A DNA stretch of 64,000 nucleotides from [Clostridium] scindens (GCF_019597925.1 NZ_CP080442.1:2584001-2648000), one strand, 5' to 3'; counted from the first letter of the stretch, positions 41,027 to 50,702 are shown. Translations and numbers: made by a program. Notes: a model not told the origin generated them from the sequence alone.

Positions 41027-42259
41027 TTATTTTAAATATTGCTCTTTATCTTGTACTATCCACTTTATTAAAGCATCTCTAACCTTTTCTGCCTCTTGTG
41101 TCCAAGATGTTTTAGACGCAAACTCAACTCCCTTTTTTCGAATTTCTTTCAATTTATCAAGGTGATTCAAATAATACTCTAAAGTATCAGCAATTTCTAC
41201 GGGATCATAGTCAACTAATATCGCATTACAAGAGTTTACCAGCCATGCGCTATTTGGCCCTTTTGAACAAACAGCAACCGAGTTAGATGCCATAACTTCT
41301 AAAGGAAGTAAGGATAAATTAGTATTAGATATAATCAAACATAGGTCACACTGTGAATATATATTAGACAATTTTTCAATATTTACTATTCCTAAATTTT
41401 GATGTTTAAAAGGAATAACATATTTACTAATATCCTCCCCGGCAAAAACAATCTCTACATCTTTTATTCTCTTAGTTATTTCCTCTAATGCTAACAACCC
41501 CAATTCAAAATCTCTTCTCGCTGTATATGGCCGTGCATAAAAGAAAATTCTTTTTTTAGAAGTCTTTTTCTCTTGAGGCTTATATAAATCTTTATCATAT
41601 GAAAACCCAAAACTTTCCGTATCCATACCATACTCATCGTGTAATTTTTCCTTCAGCCAATCTCCTGCTGTTATCCCTTTTAAGCCGAACTTATACGTAT
41701 TCTCAGCAAATTGGTAGCATGATCCCATCGGGTAAAAATATGGCTCAAAGTCTTGAACAAAATAGCATTTTGTAATAGTGTTTTTGTAATTTCTAAGGAA
41801 ATAGGCTGTTTGCCAAGAAGTTGCAATTGTCGCATGCGCAAAATTAATCTCGGAAACATCATAAAAAAGTTCTACTTTTGAATCTAATATACTAAAATGT
41901 TCTTTAGTAAATTTCCTAACAGATTCATTATCTCTATAATTCGGTGATAAATATAAGTAAACTCGACTATGAAATCCCATCTTTTCTAAATTACTTATAA
42001 ATCTAAAAATGTTAATATGTCCCCCAGATCCAATTCCCATCTCAGGTATTATCCAATTTAAAAGAAAAATTTTATCGTCCTTGTGTAATTCGAAATCTTT
42101 TCTTTCAAAAGGTATTTCCTTCCTGTCCATAATAAATTCTAAATGCTTAAGTACCTCGACTTGGGGAGTAGTTACTTTCATTTTTTCAAGTACTCCTCGG
42201 AGCCCTCTTCTTCTTATAAAACGAACAGCCTTTTTAATAAATTTAAATAAATTTTTCAT
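41027..42259 (-). CDS. WsaF-like GT4-type glycosyltransferase
   Basis: A 410-residue glycosyltransferase with a GT-B style fold. The N-terminal half has a WIIPEMGIGSGGHINIFRF motif and YFVQDFEPYFYPMG, and the C-terminal half RIFFYARPYTARRDFELGLLALEEI, NLSLLPLEVMASNSVAV and a late VEIADTLEYYL. This matches the WsaF rhamnosyltransferase of S-layer glycan synthesis and related capsule enzymes. It overlaps the RgpF-like gene's end by about 17 bases. Rhamnose transfer fits the presence of the rfb genes, but the acceptor is unknown. Confidence 0.85.
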   Translation of the reverse strand: MKNLFKFIKKAVRFIRRRGLRGVLEKMKVTTPQVEVLKHLEFIMDRKEIPFERKDFELHKDDKIFLLNWIIPEMGIGSGGHINIFRFISNLEKMGFHSRVYLYLSPNYRDNESVRKFTKEHFSILDSKVELFYDVSEINFAHATIATSWQTAYFLRNYKNTITKCYFVQDFEPYFYPMGSCYQFAENTYKFGLKGITAGDWLKEKLHDEYGMDTESFGFSYDKDLYKPQEKKTSKKRIFFYARPYTARRDFELGLLALEEITKRIKDVEIVFAGEDISKYVIPFKHQNLGIVNIEKLSNIYSQCDLCLIISNTNLSLLPLEVMASNSVAVCSKGPNSAWLVNSCNAILVDYDPVEIADTLEYYLNHLDKLKEIRKKGVEFASKTSWTQEAEKVRDALIKWIVQDKEQYLK

Positions 42260-43691
42260 ATAATTCAGTTATCCTTTCTTCATTAGGTAATTGCATTAAA
42301 AAAGACTTTAATCTTTCTTTTTCCATACTCTCTAATGAATCTACAGCATCCTTTTTAATAAACGGATCTCCTAATAACAAAAATTCATATGGTAACTCAT
42401 TTTGGGGTGAATCAGTATGAACCCATTGATCAATATATTCACTCTCATGAATAAAAGTTTTAAAAGAATAACCTTCTTTCATTAGATTTGCATACAGATA
42501 TTGACATAATCCTTCTGGCTTTTTTTCTAATTTCCAATCCCTCTCCCAAATACTTGATTCCAATATCTTTTTATTTAAAACCAAAAAATAAATAGGTTTT
42601 GCCAACATACTCCACATATCGACTTCTTGGCTATCCATAATTTCAAAAATATTTTCTAAATCATCAATTGGTCCTAAACACGACTCATCAACAAAAACTA
42701 TTTGCGAGTATTCTTTTAATATGTCTATCGACAAATTCTCATAACTATGCCGATAGACTTTTCCGTATTCCTCTAACTGCTTTTCCATACCACTTCCTGA
42801 ATAAACAAAAAGCCTGTTATACGAACTTCTGCTTTTCTTATCATTCTTCGTAATTTTGTTTACACATATTCTATAAGAATATCCTTGAGCCTTCATTAAA
42901 TAAATCCACAAACGTTCTATAGAATGCGCCAAAGTAAGGTTTAATTGCCCCTCTTCATTCGGGAAATCCTTCATTGTATAGCCTACTTTAAAAAGTGGTT
43001 CTATGGCTTCGCAACGAGCCCAAAACATATTTCCAGTTGGAAATATTGGTTCATTAGGCAAATCAATATCCAAGCCTATTTTATTAATTATCTCTTTTAC
43101 AGAGTCTTTTGCCCCATCCCATTTTACATACTCTTTTATAACAGGATAAACATCCGGCATAATAAATCCCAAATCTGGATTTGCCTCAAACAGATTAAAA
43201 ACACCTTTTACATATTCGGGACTCCCCATTAAATGCCTCAACAAATATTTTCTCCAATCCTCGCCAAAATCTGTATGTAAAGATCGCTTGGTATGGATAT
43301 GGCCTATATACTTATATTTTTTAATTACAGGCTTTATCTGACACAAAAAGGGAGCAACATCACGTCCTCTATTCTCAATATTTTCAACGATTATATTTTT
43401 TGCATTACAGAATGGAACAAATTGTTTTTCTATTATTTCTTTTTTCTCTACTGTATCAGTAGAGATATAACAATCGAATGGATATATAATATTATTTACC
43501 GCCTCTAACATCTCATCCATTAATTCCACAAAATATATATGAACCTGGATGGCAATTTGAGGCTTTTCAAGTAACTCATTCTCACTAGTACCAGAAGTAA
43601 TTACTGTTGGAAAGGCTCGCAACATATAGTCATCATCTTGACAAGTTTTATTATTTCTTTTTTTTAATAACCTTTTAAAAAATCTATTCAT
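42243..43691 (-). CDS. Rhamnan synthesis F family protein
   Basis: A 482-residue protein of the rhamnan synthesis F (RgpF) family, which extends rhamnose-rich cell-wall polysaccharides. Motifs: AIQVHIYFVELMDEMLEAVNNI, ENRGRDVAPFL, YKYIGHIHTKRS, EDWRKYLLRHLMGS and FPTGNMFWARCEAIEPLF. In streptococcal clusters the gene acts with RgpC/RgpD-type ABC exporters, as here. The exact linkage made is unknown. It lies 4 bases after a GT2 gene and overlaps the WsaF-like gene. Confidence 0.9.
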   Translation of the reverse strand: MNRFFKRLLKKRNNKTCQDDDYMLRAFPTVITSGTSENELLEKPQIAIQVHIYFVELMDEMLEAVNNIIYPFDCYISTDTVEKKEIIEKQFVPFCNAKNIIVENIENRGRDVAPFLCQIKPVIKKYKYIGHIHTKRSLHTDFGEDWRKYLLRHLMGSPEYVKGVFNLFEANPDLGFIMPDVYPVIKEYVKWDGAKDSVKEIINKIGLDIDLPNEPIFPTGNMFWARCEAIEPLFKVGYTMKDFPNEEGQLNLTLAHSIERLWIYLMKAQGYSYRICVNKITKNDKKSRSSYNRLFVYSGSGMEKQLEEYGKVYRHSYENLSIDILKEYSQIVFVDESCLGPIDDLENIFEIMDSQEVDMWSMLAKPIYFLVLNKKILESSIWERDWKLEKKPEGLCQYLYANLMKEGYSFKTFIHESEYIDQWVHTDSPQNELPYEFLLLGDPFIKKDAVDSLESMEKERLKSFLMQLPNEERITELYEKFI

Positions 43692-43694
43692 AAA

Positions 43695-44666
43695 TTATGC
43701 CTTTCTTTGTTTATATTGCTGCGAAAATCTTTTATCAAGTTTTTCTTGCTTTCTCTTAGAATATCTAGTGTACCTTCCTCCCTTATAGCCCCCAAAATAT
43801 CTCCCATAATTTCTACATATACTATAATATATCCAATATATTTTTTCCCGTGTAGTAATAGGAAGCAAATGTACATATTTACAATCTCGATAAATGTGTT
43901 TTAGCCATAAAAATGGTAATTCAATCCAACGGTTTGCCACCACATACCCATGAATACTATAAAGCCCTTTATACTCATCATAGTATCTTTGGTAATAAGT
44001 TGCTAGACTAAAATTATGTGAATGATAAACTGCTGCATAAGGACAATAAACTTTCTTGTATCCCAATTCCATCATCTTCCGCATCCAAATCTGATCTTCT
44101 GCAAAATCAACATCTGGGTAATTATACAATTCCCATATGCTTCTTCTAATACAAGAATTATTATCTGAGAAATATGCTAAATGCTGCATATACGACGGTT
44201 CTTTATTATATCGGTCCCAGTCTTCGATGTAAGAAATAGTGTTATCTGTCCCCCAATTTCTAAAATGAGCCAATAAGTCCCTTCTGTCAAAGATATTACA
44301 ATCCTCATAAGGATAATGAATACCAAATCCTCCAGCTATTTTTTCATCTAACTTCATAGCATTAACTAACTCTTGTAGCCAATTCTCATTTGCTGGTGCT
44401 GCATCTTGTGTAATGAATACTATAAACTCTCCATTACCTTTCGATGCCCCAAAATTTCTGGTTTTCCCATGTCCGAATTCTTCTGGTAAAATTTCATAAA
44501 CTTTACATGGATATTTATTTAAAACATTTAACGTTCCATCTTTTGATCCAGAATCCACACATATTACCTCATAAGAGTATTGAGTCTTTTGTTTAAAAAC
44601 CATATCCAATACTCTTTCTAAGATTTTCCCAGCGTTCTTCGTTGGAATCACAATTGTAACATCCAT
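43695..44666 (-). CDS. Family 2 glycosyltransferase (rhamnosyltransferase-like)
   Basis: A 323-residue GT-A enzyme: VTIVIPTKNAGKILERVLDM, CVDSGSKDGTLNVLNK, EFIVFITQDAAPANENWL and EDQIWMRKMMELGYKKVYCPYAAVYHSHNFS. The FITQDAxPANxxW and SHNFSL patterns group it with dTDP-rhamnose-dependent transferases, as does its position before the RgpF-like gene. It follows a small membrane protein gene by 5 bases. Cytoplasmic face of the membrane. Confidence 0.88.
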   Translation of the reverse strand: MDVTIVIPTKNAGKILERVLDMVFKQKTQYSYEVICVDSGSKDGTLNVLNKYPCKVYEILPEEFGHGKTRNFGASKGNGEFIVFITQDAAPANENWLQELVNAMKLDEKIAGGFGIHYPYEDCNIFDRRDLLAHFRNWGTDNTISYIEDWDRYNKEPSYMQHLAYFSDNNSCIRRSIWELYNYPDVDFAEDQIWMRKMMELGYKKVYCPYAAVYHSHNFSLATYYQRYYDEYKGLYSIHGYVVANRWIELPFLWLKHIYRDCKYVHLLPITTREKIYWIYYSICRNYGRYFGGYKGGRYTRYSKRKQEKLDKRFSQQYKQRKA

Positions 44667-44670
44667 TTTT

Positions 44671-45228
44671 CTACTCCCTAAACAACTTAAATAACAATTT
44701 CATGAAAAAGAAAATATATAAGCAAAAACTGCAGCCAATAACAAATGTCTCCAAATCAAACCTAAATACATAATATTTCATAACAAGATTATTATTCGCC
44801 TGATATAAACTAACTGCATTAGTTGAATCAATATTTTCTACACTGGTTCGAATAATAAATTTTTTCCCTTTAGTTTCCTCAATTCGTTTAATCTTCAATT
44901 TATTAAACTTATTATTCTTTATCTGATTCCCTTGGATTTCTCCTGCTCCAACCTTTTCCCCCTGTCCATTACGGATTTCATATTTCAAAACGACATTTTC
45001 AAGACTTTCTCCTGCAGTAGCAATTTTCACATTTATACCATCTAGTTTATCCTCTCCACATATAAATGTCTGCTCATATATTTTATTTTCTTCCATTCCT
45101 ATTGCTACATAATCGCTTGGATCAATATCTACATTATACATACAATGCATTTTATTTATATGCGCATATGCAAAACACGACGCTAACAAAACACTAATAA
45201 TTATTATCCATTGCAAATACCTTTTCAT
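44671..45228 (-). CDS. Small membrane protein of unknown function in exporter operon
   Basis: Not recognised. A 185-residue protein with an N-terminal membrane helix (about 7-22), an extracytoplasmic middle of about 135 residues predicted to be mostly beta (repeated EYQ/KYEIRNGQGEKVGAGEIQG-like strands) and a C-terminal helix (about 160-178), so both ends face the cytoplasm. It lies between the ABC exporter ATPase and a rhamnosyltransferase, 4-13 bases from each. A role in glycan export or in holding the exporter to the wall-facing side is possible. No catalytic motif is visible. Confidence 0.7.
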   Translation of the reverse strand: MKRYLQWIIIISVLLASCFAYAHINKMHCMYNVDIDPSDYVAIGMEENKIYEQTFICGEDKLDGINVKIATAGESLENVVLKYEIRNGQGEKVGAGEIQGNQIKNNKFNKLKIKRIEETKGKKFIIRTSVENIDSTNAVSLYQANNNLVMKYYVFRFDLETFVIGCSFCLYIFFFMKLLFKLFRE

Positions 45229-45240
45229 TTCTAATCTCCC

Positions 45241-45975
45241 TTATGAATTTTTATATTCATTACAAACGTCTTTGACATTTCCTATTCTTTTAACGCATCC
45301 GCTATCTAACCATACAATTCTATTGCACAGTTTTTCTACTTGGGAAATACTATGTGAAACAAATAATATAGTAGTGCCTTTATCAATCATATTTTGAATT
45401 CTACGCTCACATTTTTCCTGAAATCTAAAATCACCAACTGATAAAACTTCATCTACAATTAAAATATCCGGCGTTCCTATCGTTGCTATTGCAAAAGCCA
45501 GTCTAGAAACCATGCCTGATGAAAAATTCTTTACAGGTACATTCATGAATTCACCCAATTCAGAAAATTCCACAATCTCTTCATAATGTTTTTCCATTTC
45601 TTTTCTAGGATATCCTAATATCGCGCCATTTAAATAAACATTTTCTCTAGCAGTCAGATCCATATCAAATCCTGCCCCTAACTCTATTAAAGGGGCCACC
45701 GATCCATAAACCTGTACTGAGCCCTTTGTAGGTTTTAAAACGCCAGCAATTACTTTCAGCATCGTGCTTTTACCTGAACCATTTAATCCAATTAGTCCCA
45801 ATGCATCTCCTTTATCAACAGTAAAAGAGACATTCGTTAATGCCCAAAACTCATCATAAGTCACTTGATGCTTTAATGTCTTAATTACAAATTCTTTAAA
45901 ACTATCTAACTTTTCTGATGCTAAATTAAACTTCATTGAAACATCGTCGACAACAATCATATGCTCTTTTTCCAT
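45241..45975 (-). CDS. Polysaccharide ABC exporter ATP-binding protein (TagH/RgpD/Wzt type)
   Basis: ATPase of a two-component ABC exporter, 244 residues. Walker A GLNGSGKST, Q-loop, signature FSSGMVSRLAF, Walker B ILIVDEVLSVGD and the H-loop SHS are all present. It exports lipid-linked glycan with the permease gene upstream of it in the transcript. It lacks the C-terminal carbohydrate-recognition extension found in Wzt-type ATPases, which favours a chain-independent exporter (TagGH/RgpCD style). Confidence 0.95.
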   Translation of the reverse strand: MEKEHMIVVDDVSMKFNLASEKLDSFKEFVIKTLKHQVTYDEFWALTNVSFTVDKGDALGLIGLNGSGKSTMLKVIAGVLKPTKGSVQVYGSVAPLIELGAGFDMDLTARENVYLNGAILGYPRKEMEKHYEEIVEFSELGEFMNVPVKNFSSGMVSRLAFAIATIGTPDILIVDEVLSVGDFRFQEKCERRIQNMIDKGTTILFVSHSISQVEKLCNRIVWLDSGCVKRIGNVKDVCNEYKNS

Positions 45976-45984
45976 AATCTGCTC

Positions 45985-46761
45985 CTAAACATTTAATATA
46001 AAATCATCCTGGTTTTTATAAAATACCCACATTCCAATGGCAACCATGATCACAGCCTCAATGATAGATATCATCAAGTTTTTAACCCCCGGTAATGAAT
46101 TATACATGATAGTATCTCTGAACATCATTACCATGTTAGTAATTGGATTTAATAAAACAATCTTAGACAACCATTCTGGTAAAATATTCATTGGATAAAT
46201 TACTGGAGTTAAATACATCAGTGCTGTGACAAAAACAGAATACAAGTGCATAATATCACGAAATTTAACTGTTAATGCTGCTAAGAGCAACCCCATTCCT
46301 ACCGAAAATACCACTAAAACAGTAAGTGGGATCCACGACAATAAAACTGTCCAATTCAATTCTGATCTTGTTACTACCATGACAACGATCAGTGCACAGA
46401 AAGAAGCGCCTAAATTAATCACACTGGAAACTATTCTAGATAGAACAAACAAATATTTAGGCATATATACCTTCTTAATTAAAGAAGCATTTCCTATAAT
46501 GGCTCCCATTGAAGAGGTTGTAGACTCAGAAAAAAAGTTAAAGACAACTTGACCACATAATAAGTACAGCGGAAAATTATCAACTGCAAATTTAAATAAA
46601 TTCATATAGACTACTGAAAGAACAGCCATCATACAAAGAGGGTTCAATAATGTCCAAAAAACTCCCAAAATGGATCTGCGATATTTAATTTTTATATCCC
46701 TAGCAACAAGTTCACTTAATAATGGTCTGAACTTCAAAAAATTTTGTACATATTGTGTCAC
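45985..46761 (-). CDS. Polysaccharide ABC exporter permease (TagG/RgpC/Wzm type)
   Basis: ABC-2 family membrane permease, 258 residues from the GTG at 46761, which has AGGAGG six bases upstream; a longer frame to 46821 would start in the leader hairpin. It has six membrane helices with a family-typical RRSILGVFWTLLNPL amphipathic start, and exports lipid-linked glycan with the ATPase 9 bases downstream. First gene of an operon running to the amidase (36616). The transcript has a leader of about 215 nt with a hairpin. Confidence 0.92.
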   Translation of the reverse strand: MTQYVQNFLKFRPLLSELVARDIKIKYRRSILGVFWTLLNPLCMMAVLSVVYMNLFKFAVDNFPLYLLCGQVVFNFFSESTTSSMGAIIGNASLIKKVYMPKYLFVLSRIVSSVINLGASFCALIVVMVVTRSELNWTVLLSWIPLTVLVVFSVGMGLLLAALTVKFRDIMHLYSVFVTALMYLTPVIYPMNILPEWLSKIVLLNPITNMVMMFRDTIMYNSLPGVKNLMISIIEAVIMVAIGMWVFYKNQDDFILNV

Positions 46762-46820
46762 ATTGTACCTCCTAAAATTATTAACTATTTTATTTTTAAT
46801 CTTAAATATGAAATAACACA

Positions 46821-46850
46821 AACTAGCAGTATCTAACGATACTGCTGGTT
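46821..46850 (-). ncRNA. Leader hairpin before the ABC exporter operon (possible attenuator)
   Basis: An inverted repeat with 13-base arms (46821-46833 and 46838-46850, one G-U pair) and a 4-base loop lies about 60 bases before the permease GTG, inside the leader transcribed from 46976. The tail on the minus strand is only moderately T-rich (TTTGTGTTATTT), so it may be an attenuator, a processing or stability structure, or a weak terminator for the upstream gene. Confidence 0.5.
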
Positions 46851-46982
46851 AATCAAATTAATTAATAACTATTACTGTTTTACAATTAAATAACATTTTA
46901 AAACCACTCTTCATTTAAAAGATACTTATTAAATTCAAATCCTGACTTTTTATTAAATTTAATTCTCAGAATAATCTTTTTA

Positions 46983-47011
46983 ATTATAGCACCCTTAACA
47001 AAGATTATCAA
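46983..47011 (-). promoter_or_regulatory. Strong promoter of the ABC exporter operon
   Basis: On the minus strand: TTGATA -35 (47006-47011), 17-bp spacer, perfect TATAAT -10 (46983-46988) preceded by TGC (extended -10). Start of transcription near 46976, about 215 bases before the permease start codon. Confidence 0.8.
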
Positions 47012-47072
47012 CTTACATTTTTTACTTACTATATGCAATGATAAAAAATTACAAGTTTAATTTAAATAATCT

Positions 47073-49046
47073 TTATCTCATTACAATTCTTCTAATTATA
47101 TGCTGAACAACATAAAACTGAAGCATCATGCTTGACCATATCATAAAATCATTCAAGGATTTCTTTAATACAACTGTATTATTTCTCATTATACCTATTG
47201 CAAATATTGGAAGAAATGGCAGGAAGTACCTGCCCTGTACCCCTTCAACAACCTTCCCTCCTAATTGTGTATAGTCAAGCATAAGCACTGTCAGGATTGC
47301 GAAAAACATTAATATACAGATAGCAATATAAAAAACTCTTTGACTGGAATCTATGAGCAATACATCTTTTTCAGTTTTTATTGCTGATAATAAAATTAAC
47401 AGGAAAAAGCCAATAGCAATTACTATTGGTATTTGTATATCTAACCACCCCAAGTTTGCCCCCAACATACTGGAAAAATAAAAATCAATCTTTTCCTCTA
47501 ATGTAGAATAAAAAATCCATAATGTTTTCAAAGGGTTTTTAACAATATGACCTAGTGTGTAATGACTTACCGCTCCCTCGCTACCAATACCGATAGTATT
47601 ACCGCCGTTTAAGATCCCCAACATTCTACTTAATTGGGTAGCACCTACACTAATTATTCCTGCCAATGCAACTATTATACAACTTGTCTTTTTTCTTATA
47701 CACTTAGCATTGTTTATAAGAAGACACATCATAGGTATAAAAATATAGACTATCTTTATAGCAGACAAAATGATACATAAACAAGACAAAACCACCCAGT
47801 CTGCTATTTGAACTTTTTCCTTAGTATAAATCAAATAAAAATTGTATGCTATTGTAAAAAATGACAGTGTAATTAAAAAACTATCATATGAATAAGAAGT
47901 CCCTAATTCTAATGTCATTGGCAATAAAGAAGTTAAATAAATCACCATTTTCCCAAAAGGCATCAATTTTATTGCGTATCTTATCACAAAAGCATACGTA
48001 AATAAAGAGAATACTCTTCCAAATATCATTACACTAAATGCATTTAAAGAAAGAATCCTAGCCAGAGTTATCCCTAATATTTGCGGTAAATAAAAGATTA
48101 AGCCCCTATCTATAACAGAAGCGGCCTTAAGGCTCTCTTCTGTATGCGTGTTAGGTGCATCCCAATCTTCGTAAAGATCTATATAAGAACTTTTATTAGG
48201 ATGTGTGTATAAGGAGTACCCTTCCTCATATAAAATCGCATTGCCATTACTATCTATATTTTCAAGTCCTAGCAACTTACTTGATTCAGAATACGTAGAC
48301 GCAAAATGCGTTCTACCATCTGGCACAGTACCTGTTGGGAATATGAGAATATATGTCAAGCCAATTCCAAGAACCATTACTAGAAAAATATTTTCAGTCT
48401 TAAATTTTTTAATTATTCCCCAAATTCCTAAACCTAATGTAGAAAACAATAGTATTAGACAACATACATAGACTTTTTTAATAATATCATTTCCTTGTGC
48501 AACAATAGAGAGATTAAGTCCTCCTTTTATATAAGTCTCATTTTTTTTCAGCCCTAGAGACTCATTTTTCTCAGAATACACAACACTTATACTGCCAGAG
48601 GCTGCCTCGTTTACATATATTTTCAAAAGATACGATTCATTAATACTTTTTAATGGCTTTTTTAATTCAAAAGTACTAATTGCATCTACTGGTAAATCTC
48701 TTATTTGATTTTCCCAACTTTGAATTAATTCATTATTCTCTTTCTTATAGATAGAGATATTTATATTACCACTATATTTTTTACTATTCTTTTTTCTAAA
48801 GCATAATTTTATCCTAGACATATTGCCATCAGCAATGTATATCTCTTGGCTTATCGTTTCACCATGTATTAAGTCAATTTCATTATCATTCTCTGTCCAC
48901 CCAATAAGATTTTTTCCTTCAACACTAGATGGAATAATAGACTCTTTATATGTATATAAAGAGGTGGCAATTAATATTAGAATCGAAACTATTATTAAAA
49001 TTATTTTTTTTATCTTTTTACTATACTTTTCCCAATTTAACACCAC
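47073..49046 (-). CDS. DUF2142 family polytopic membrane protein
   Basis: A 657-residue membrane protein. After an N-terminal helix and a beta-rich extracytoplasmic section (residues about 35-185), a series of about 10 helices follows. A PDGRTHFASTYSESSKLLG segment after about residue 240 is the DUF2142 signature. The architecture resembles GT-C glycosyltransferases that use polyprenyl-phosphate sugars. Directly upstream (in the transcript) are a DUF2304 protein and a DPM1-like enzyme, so it may transfer the sugar they make onto the glycan outside the membrane (inference). Starts at GTG with GAGG upstream. Confidence 0.8.
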   Translation of the reverse strand: MVLNWEKYSKKIKKIILIIVSILILIATSLYTYKESIIPSSVEGKNLIGWTENDNEIDLIHGETISQEIYIADGNMSRIKLCFRKKNSKKYSGNINISIYKKENNELIQSWENQIRDLPVDAISTFELKKPLKSINESYLLKIYVNEAASGSISVVYSEKNESLGLKKNETYIKGGLNLSIVAQGNDIIKKVYVCCLILLFSTLGLGIWGIIKKFKTENIFLVMVLGIGLTYILIFPTGTVPDGRTHFASTYSESSKLLGLENIDSNGNAILYEEGYSLYTHPNKSSYIDLYEDWDAPNTHTEESLKAASVIDRGLIFYLPQILGITLARILSLNAFSVMIFGRVFSLFTYAFVIRYAIKLMPFGKMVIYLTSLLPMTLELGTSYSYDSFLITLSFFTIAYNFYLIYTKEKVQIADWVVLSCLCIILSAIKIVYIFIPMMCLLINNAKCIRKKTSCIIVALAGIISVGATQLSRMLGILNGGNTIGIGSEGAVSHYTLGHIVKNPLKTLWIFYSTLEEKIDFYFSSMLGANLGWLDIQIPIVIAIGFFLLILLSAIKTEKDVLLIDSSQRVFYIAICILMFFAILTVLMLDYTQLGGKVVEGVQGRYFLPFLPIFAIGIMRNNTVVLKKSLNDFMIWSSMMLQFYVVQHIIRRIVMR

Positions 49047-49071
49047 ATCTTCTTCCTCTCTTAACCCTTCC

Positions 49072-49458
49072 TTATCGCTTTGTTAATTCTTGATCAATTG
49101 TTTTACGCTCGTTTTCTTCATTATTTTTACTTTCTTTTTCAAATAAAGCCAGTTCTTGCGCCAGGTTTTTAACCTTAATTGACATTCTTGAAACAGCAAT
49201 TGTCAATATAAATATTATACCAAGAGAAAAACAAAAGCCCAAAAAGAATAACATATTAACCGGCACGCCTATTCCCACAATATTTGCCATCCAAGTAATT
49301 AATTGTGGAAACATATCAAGAATAAAAATACTGATACCCACCAATAACCAAGCAAGTGCATATCTCAATTCCAAAGATTTTTTCCGTATCATATTAATTA
49401 TAATAACCAATGCAAGTATAATAAAAAGAGCAACAAAAACTTGTATTTTTATATTCAT
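49072..49458 (-). CDS. DUF2304 family small membrane protein
   Basis: A 128-residue membrane protein with three helices (about 7-23, 34-50 and 66-86) and a charged C-terminal coiled-coil tail (LAQELALFEKESKNNEENERK). The helix and tail arrangement fits DUF2304. The family is often found next to polyprenyl-phosphate glycosyltransferases and may help or replace their membrane anchor, but no activity is known. It lies 8 bases after the DPM1-like gene, whose product has no membrane helix of its own. Confidence 0.8.
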   Translation of the reverse strand: MNIKIQVFVALFIILALVIIINMIRKKSLELRYALAWLLVGISIFILDMFPQLITWMANIVGIGVPVNMLFFLGFCFSLGIIFILTIAVSRMSIKVKNLAQELALFEKESKNNEENERKTIDQELTKR

Positions 49459-49466
49459 TTCCCCAC

Positions 49467-50156
49467 CTACTTTCTAACACATTCGATTAAAATTGCCAAA
49501 GATACCTTCACCATATAATATATTGATTTCTTTACAGAAATGGAAGAAATCCCCCCACTTCGCTCCCTCATTATTACAGGAATTTCTTCCACCTTCATTC
49601 CATTTCTTAAAATTGCCACAACACTCTCTGGTTCGGGATAATCTTTTGGATAGTCTTCCGCAAACATTTTCATTACCTTTAGATTTACCATTCTTAGTCC
49701 TGAAGTAGGGTCTGTGATTTTTCTTCCTGTTAGCAGCCTTATCAACCCTGTAAAATATTTTATTCCAATTCTTCTTGTACTTGATGACTGGAACCCCTCT
49801 TTATTAATAAAGCGAGATCCAATTACCATATCCACTTCTTTATCCTTCATATAATCAGACATACTTTCCAAAAAACCAGCATCATGCTGCCCATCGCCAT
49901 CTATTTGGACTGCCAAATCATATCCCTCTTTAATTCCATATTTGTATCCTGTCTGAACAGCTCCGCCAATTCCTAAATTTACAGGTAAATTAATAATATT
50001 ATAACCATTATTTTCGCAAACTTTCCTTGTATCATCTACAGAGCAATCATTTATGACAACATAATCAAAGTCTTGCGCCTTTTTCTTTACCTCTTCAATA
50101 GTCTCTTTTATACTCTCACCTTCATTATATGCAGGTATAATAATTAACTTTTTCAT
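49467..50156 (-). CDS. Family 2 glycosyltransferase, DPM1-like polyprenyl-phosphate sugar synthase
   Basis: A 229-residue GT-A enzyme: LIIPAYNEGESIKETIEEV, INDCSVDDTRKV, VQIDGDGQHDAGFLESMSDYM and GSRFINKEGFQSSSTRRIGIKYF. This is the dolichol/undecaprenyl-phosphate sugar synthase pattern; it makes a membrane-bound sugar donor. The C-terminal membrane helices of GtrB-like enzymes are absent, and DUF2304 lies directly downstream. It opens the set with DUF2304 and DUF2142. Its promoter lies in the AT-rich region upstream but is not clear. Confidence 0.87.
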   Translation of the reverse strand: MKKLIIIPAYNEGESIKETIEEVKKKAQDFDYVVINDCSVDDTRKVCENNGYNIINLPVNLGIGGAVQTGYKYGIKEGYDLAVQIDGDGQHDAGFLESMSDYMKDKEVDMVIGSRFINKEGFQSSSTRRIGIKYFTGLIRLLTGRKITDPTSGLRMVNLKVMKMFAEDYPKDYPEPESVVAILRNGMKVEEIPVIMRERSGGISSISVKKSIYYMVKVSLAILIECVRK

Positions 50157-50456
50157 CAGTTCCCCCTAATTCGCTAAAGACATTAATAGTTTTCCTACCC
50201 ATTTATCGAAGAAATTCTATTTCTCCAACACTTTACCTTTTTGCCTATACCTATTCAGTATATCAGAAACATTTAATTTAATAAATATTCCTTTTCACAC
50301 GTATTCTATTATAAAACAGTATAAAAGCACAATAGTGACACTCAAAATTATATAATGCAATACTAGTTACTGCTTCCTAATTGCTGTAATGAAATTATCT
50401 TTTTACACATAAAACCTCTAAAATTGGTAAATTGATACAAAAATATACTACAAAAG

Positions 50457-50702
50457 TTAAATCAATAAATTTAAATAACAAAAACAAGCATAAGAAACTC
50501 CAAATACAAATACTGTAATATAATTATAGAAAAGTCCATCATTTTGCATAGTTCTTGACAAATCTCTAGACAATATTTTGAATATCAACTAAGATGCAAT
50601 AAGAACTAGAATAAAAATCACAAAGTAACACATAACTTTCCAATATAAATCTCTGTTCAACTCCCTATTCACTAAACAAATTAACATAAAAACGAAGAAA
50701 TC
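50457..50702 (-). pseudogene. Possible remnant of a membrane protein in the 50157-51063 gap
   Basis: The 907-base gap is very AT-rich and has no long open frame. On the minus strand one frame reads a hydrophobic, protein-like stretch (FFVFMLICLVNRELNRDLYW, then a single TAG, then SRDLSRTMQNDGLFYNYITV and YACFCYLNLLI). It resembles pieces of a polytopic membrane protein broken by a stop, but chance is possible in AT-rich DNA. No other feature is evident in the gap. Confidence 0.3.
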
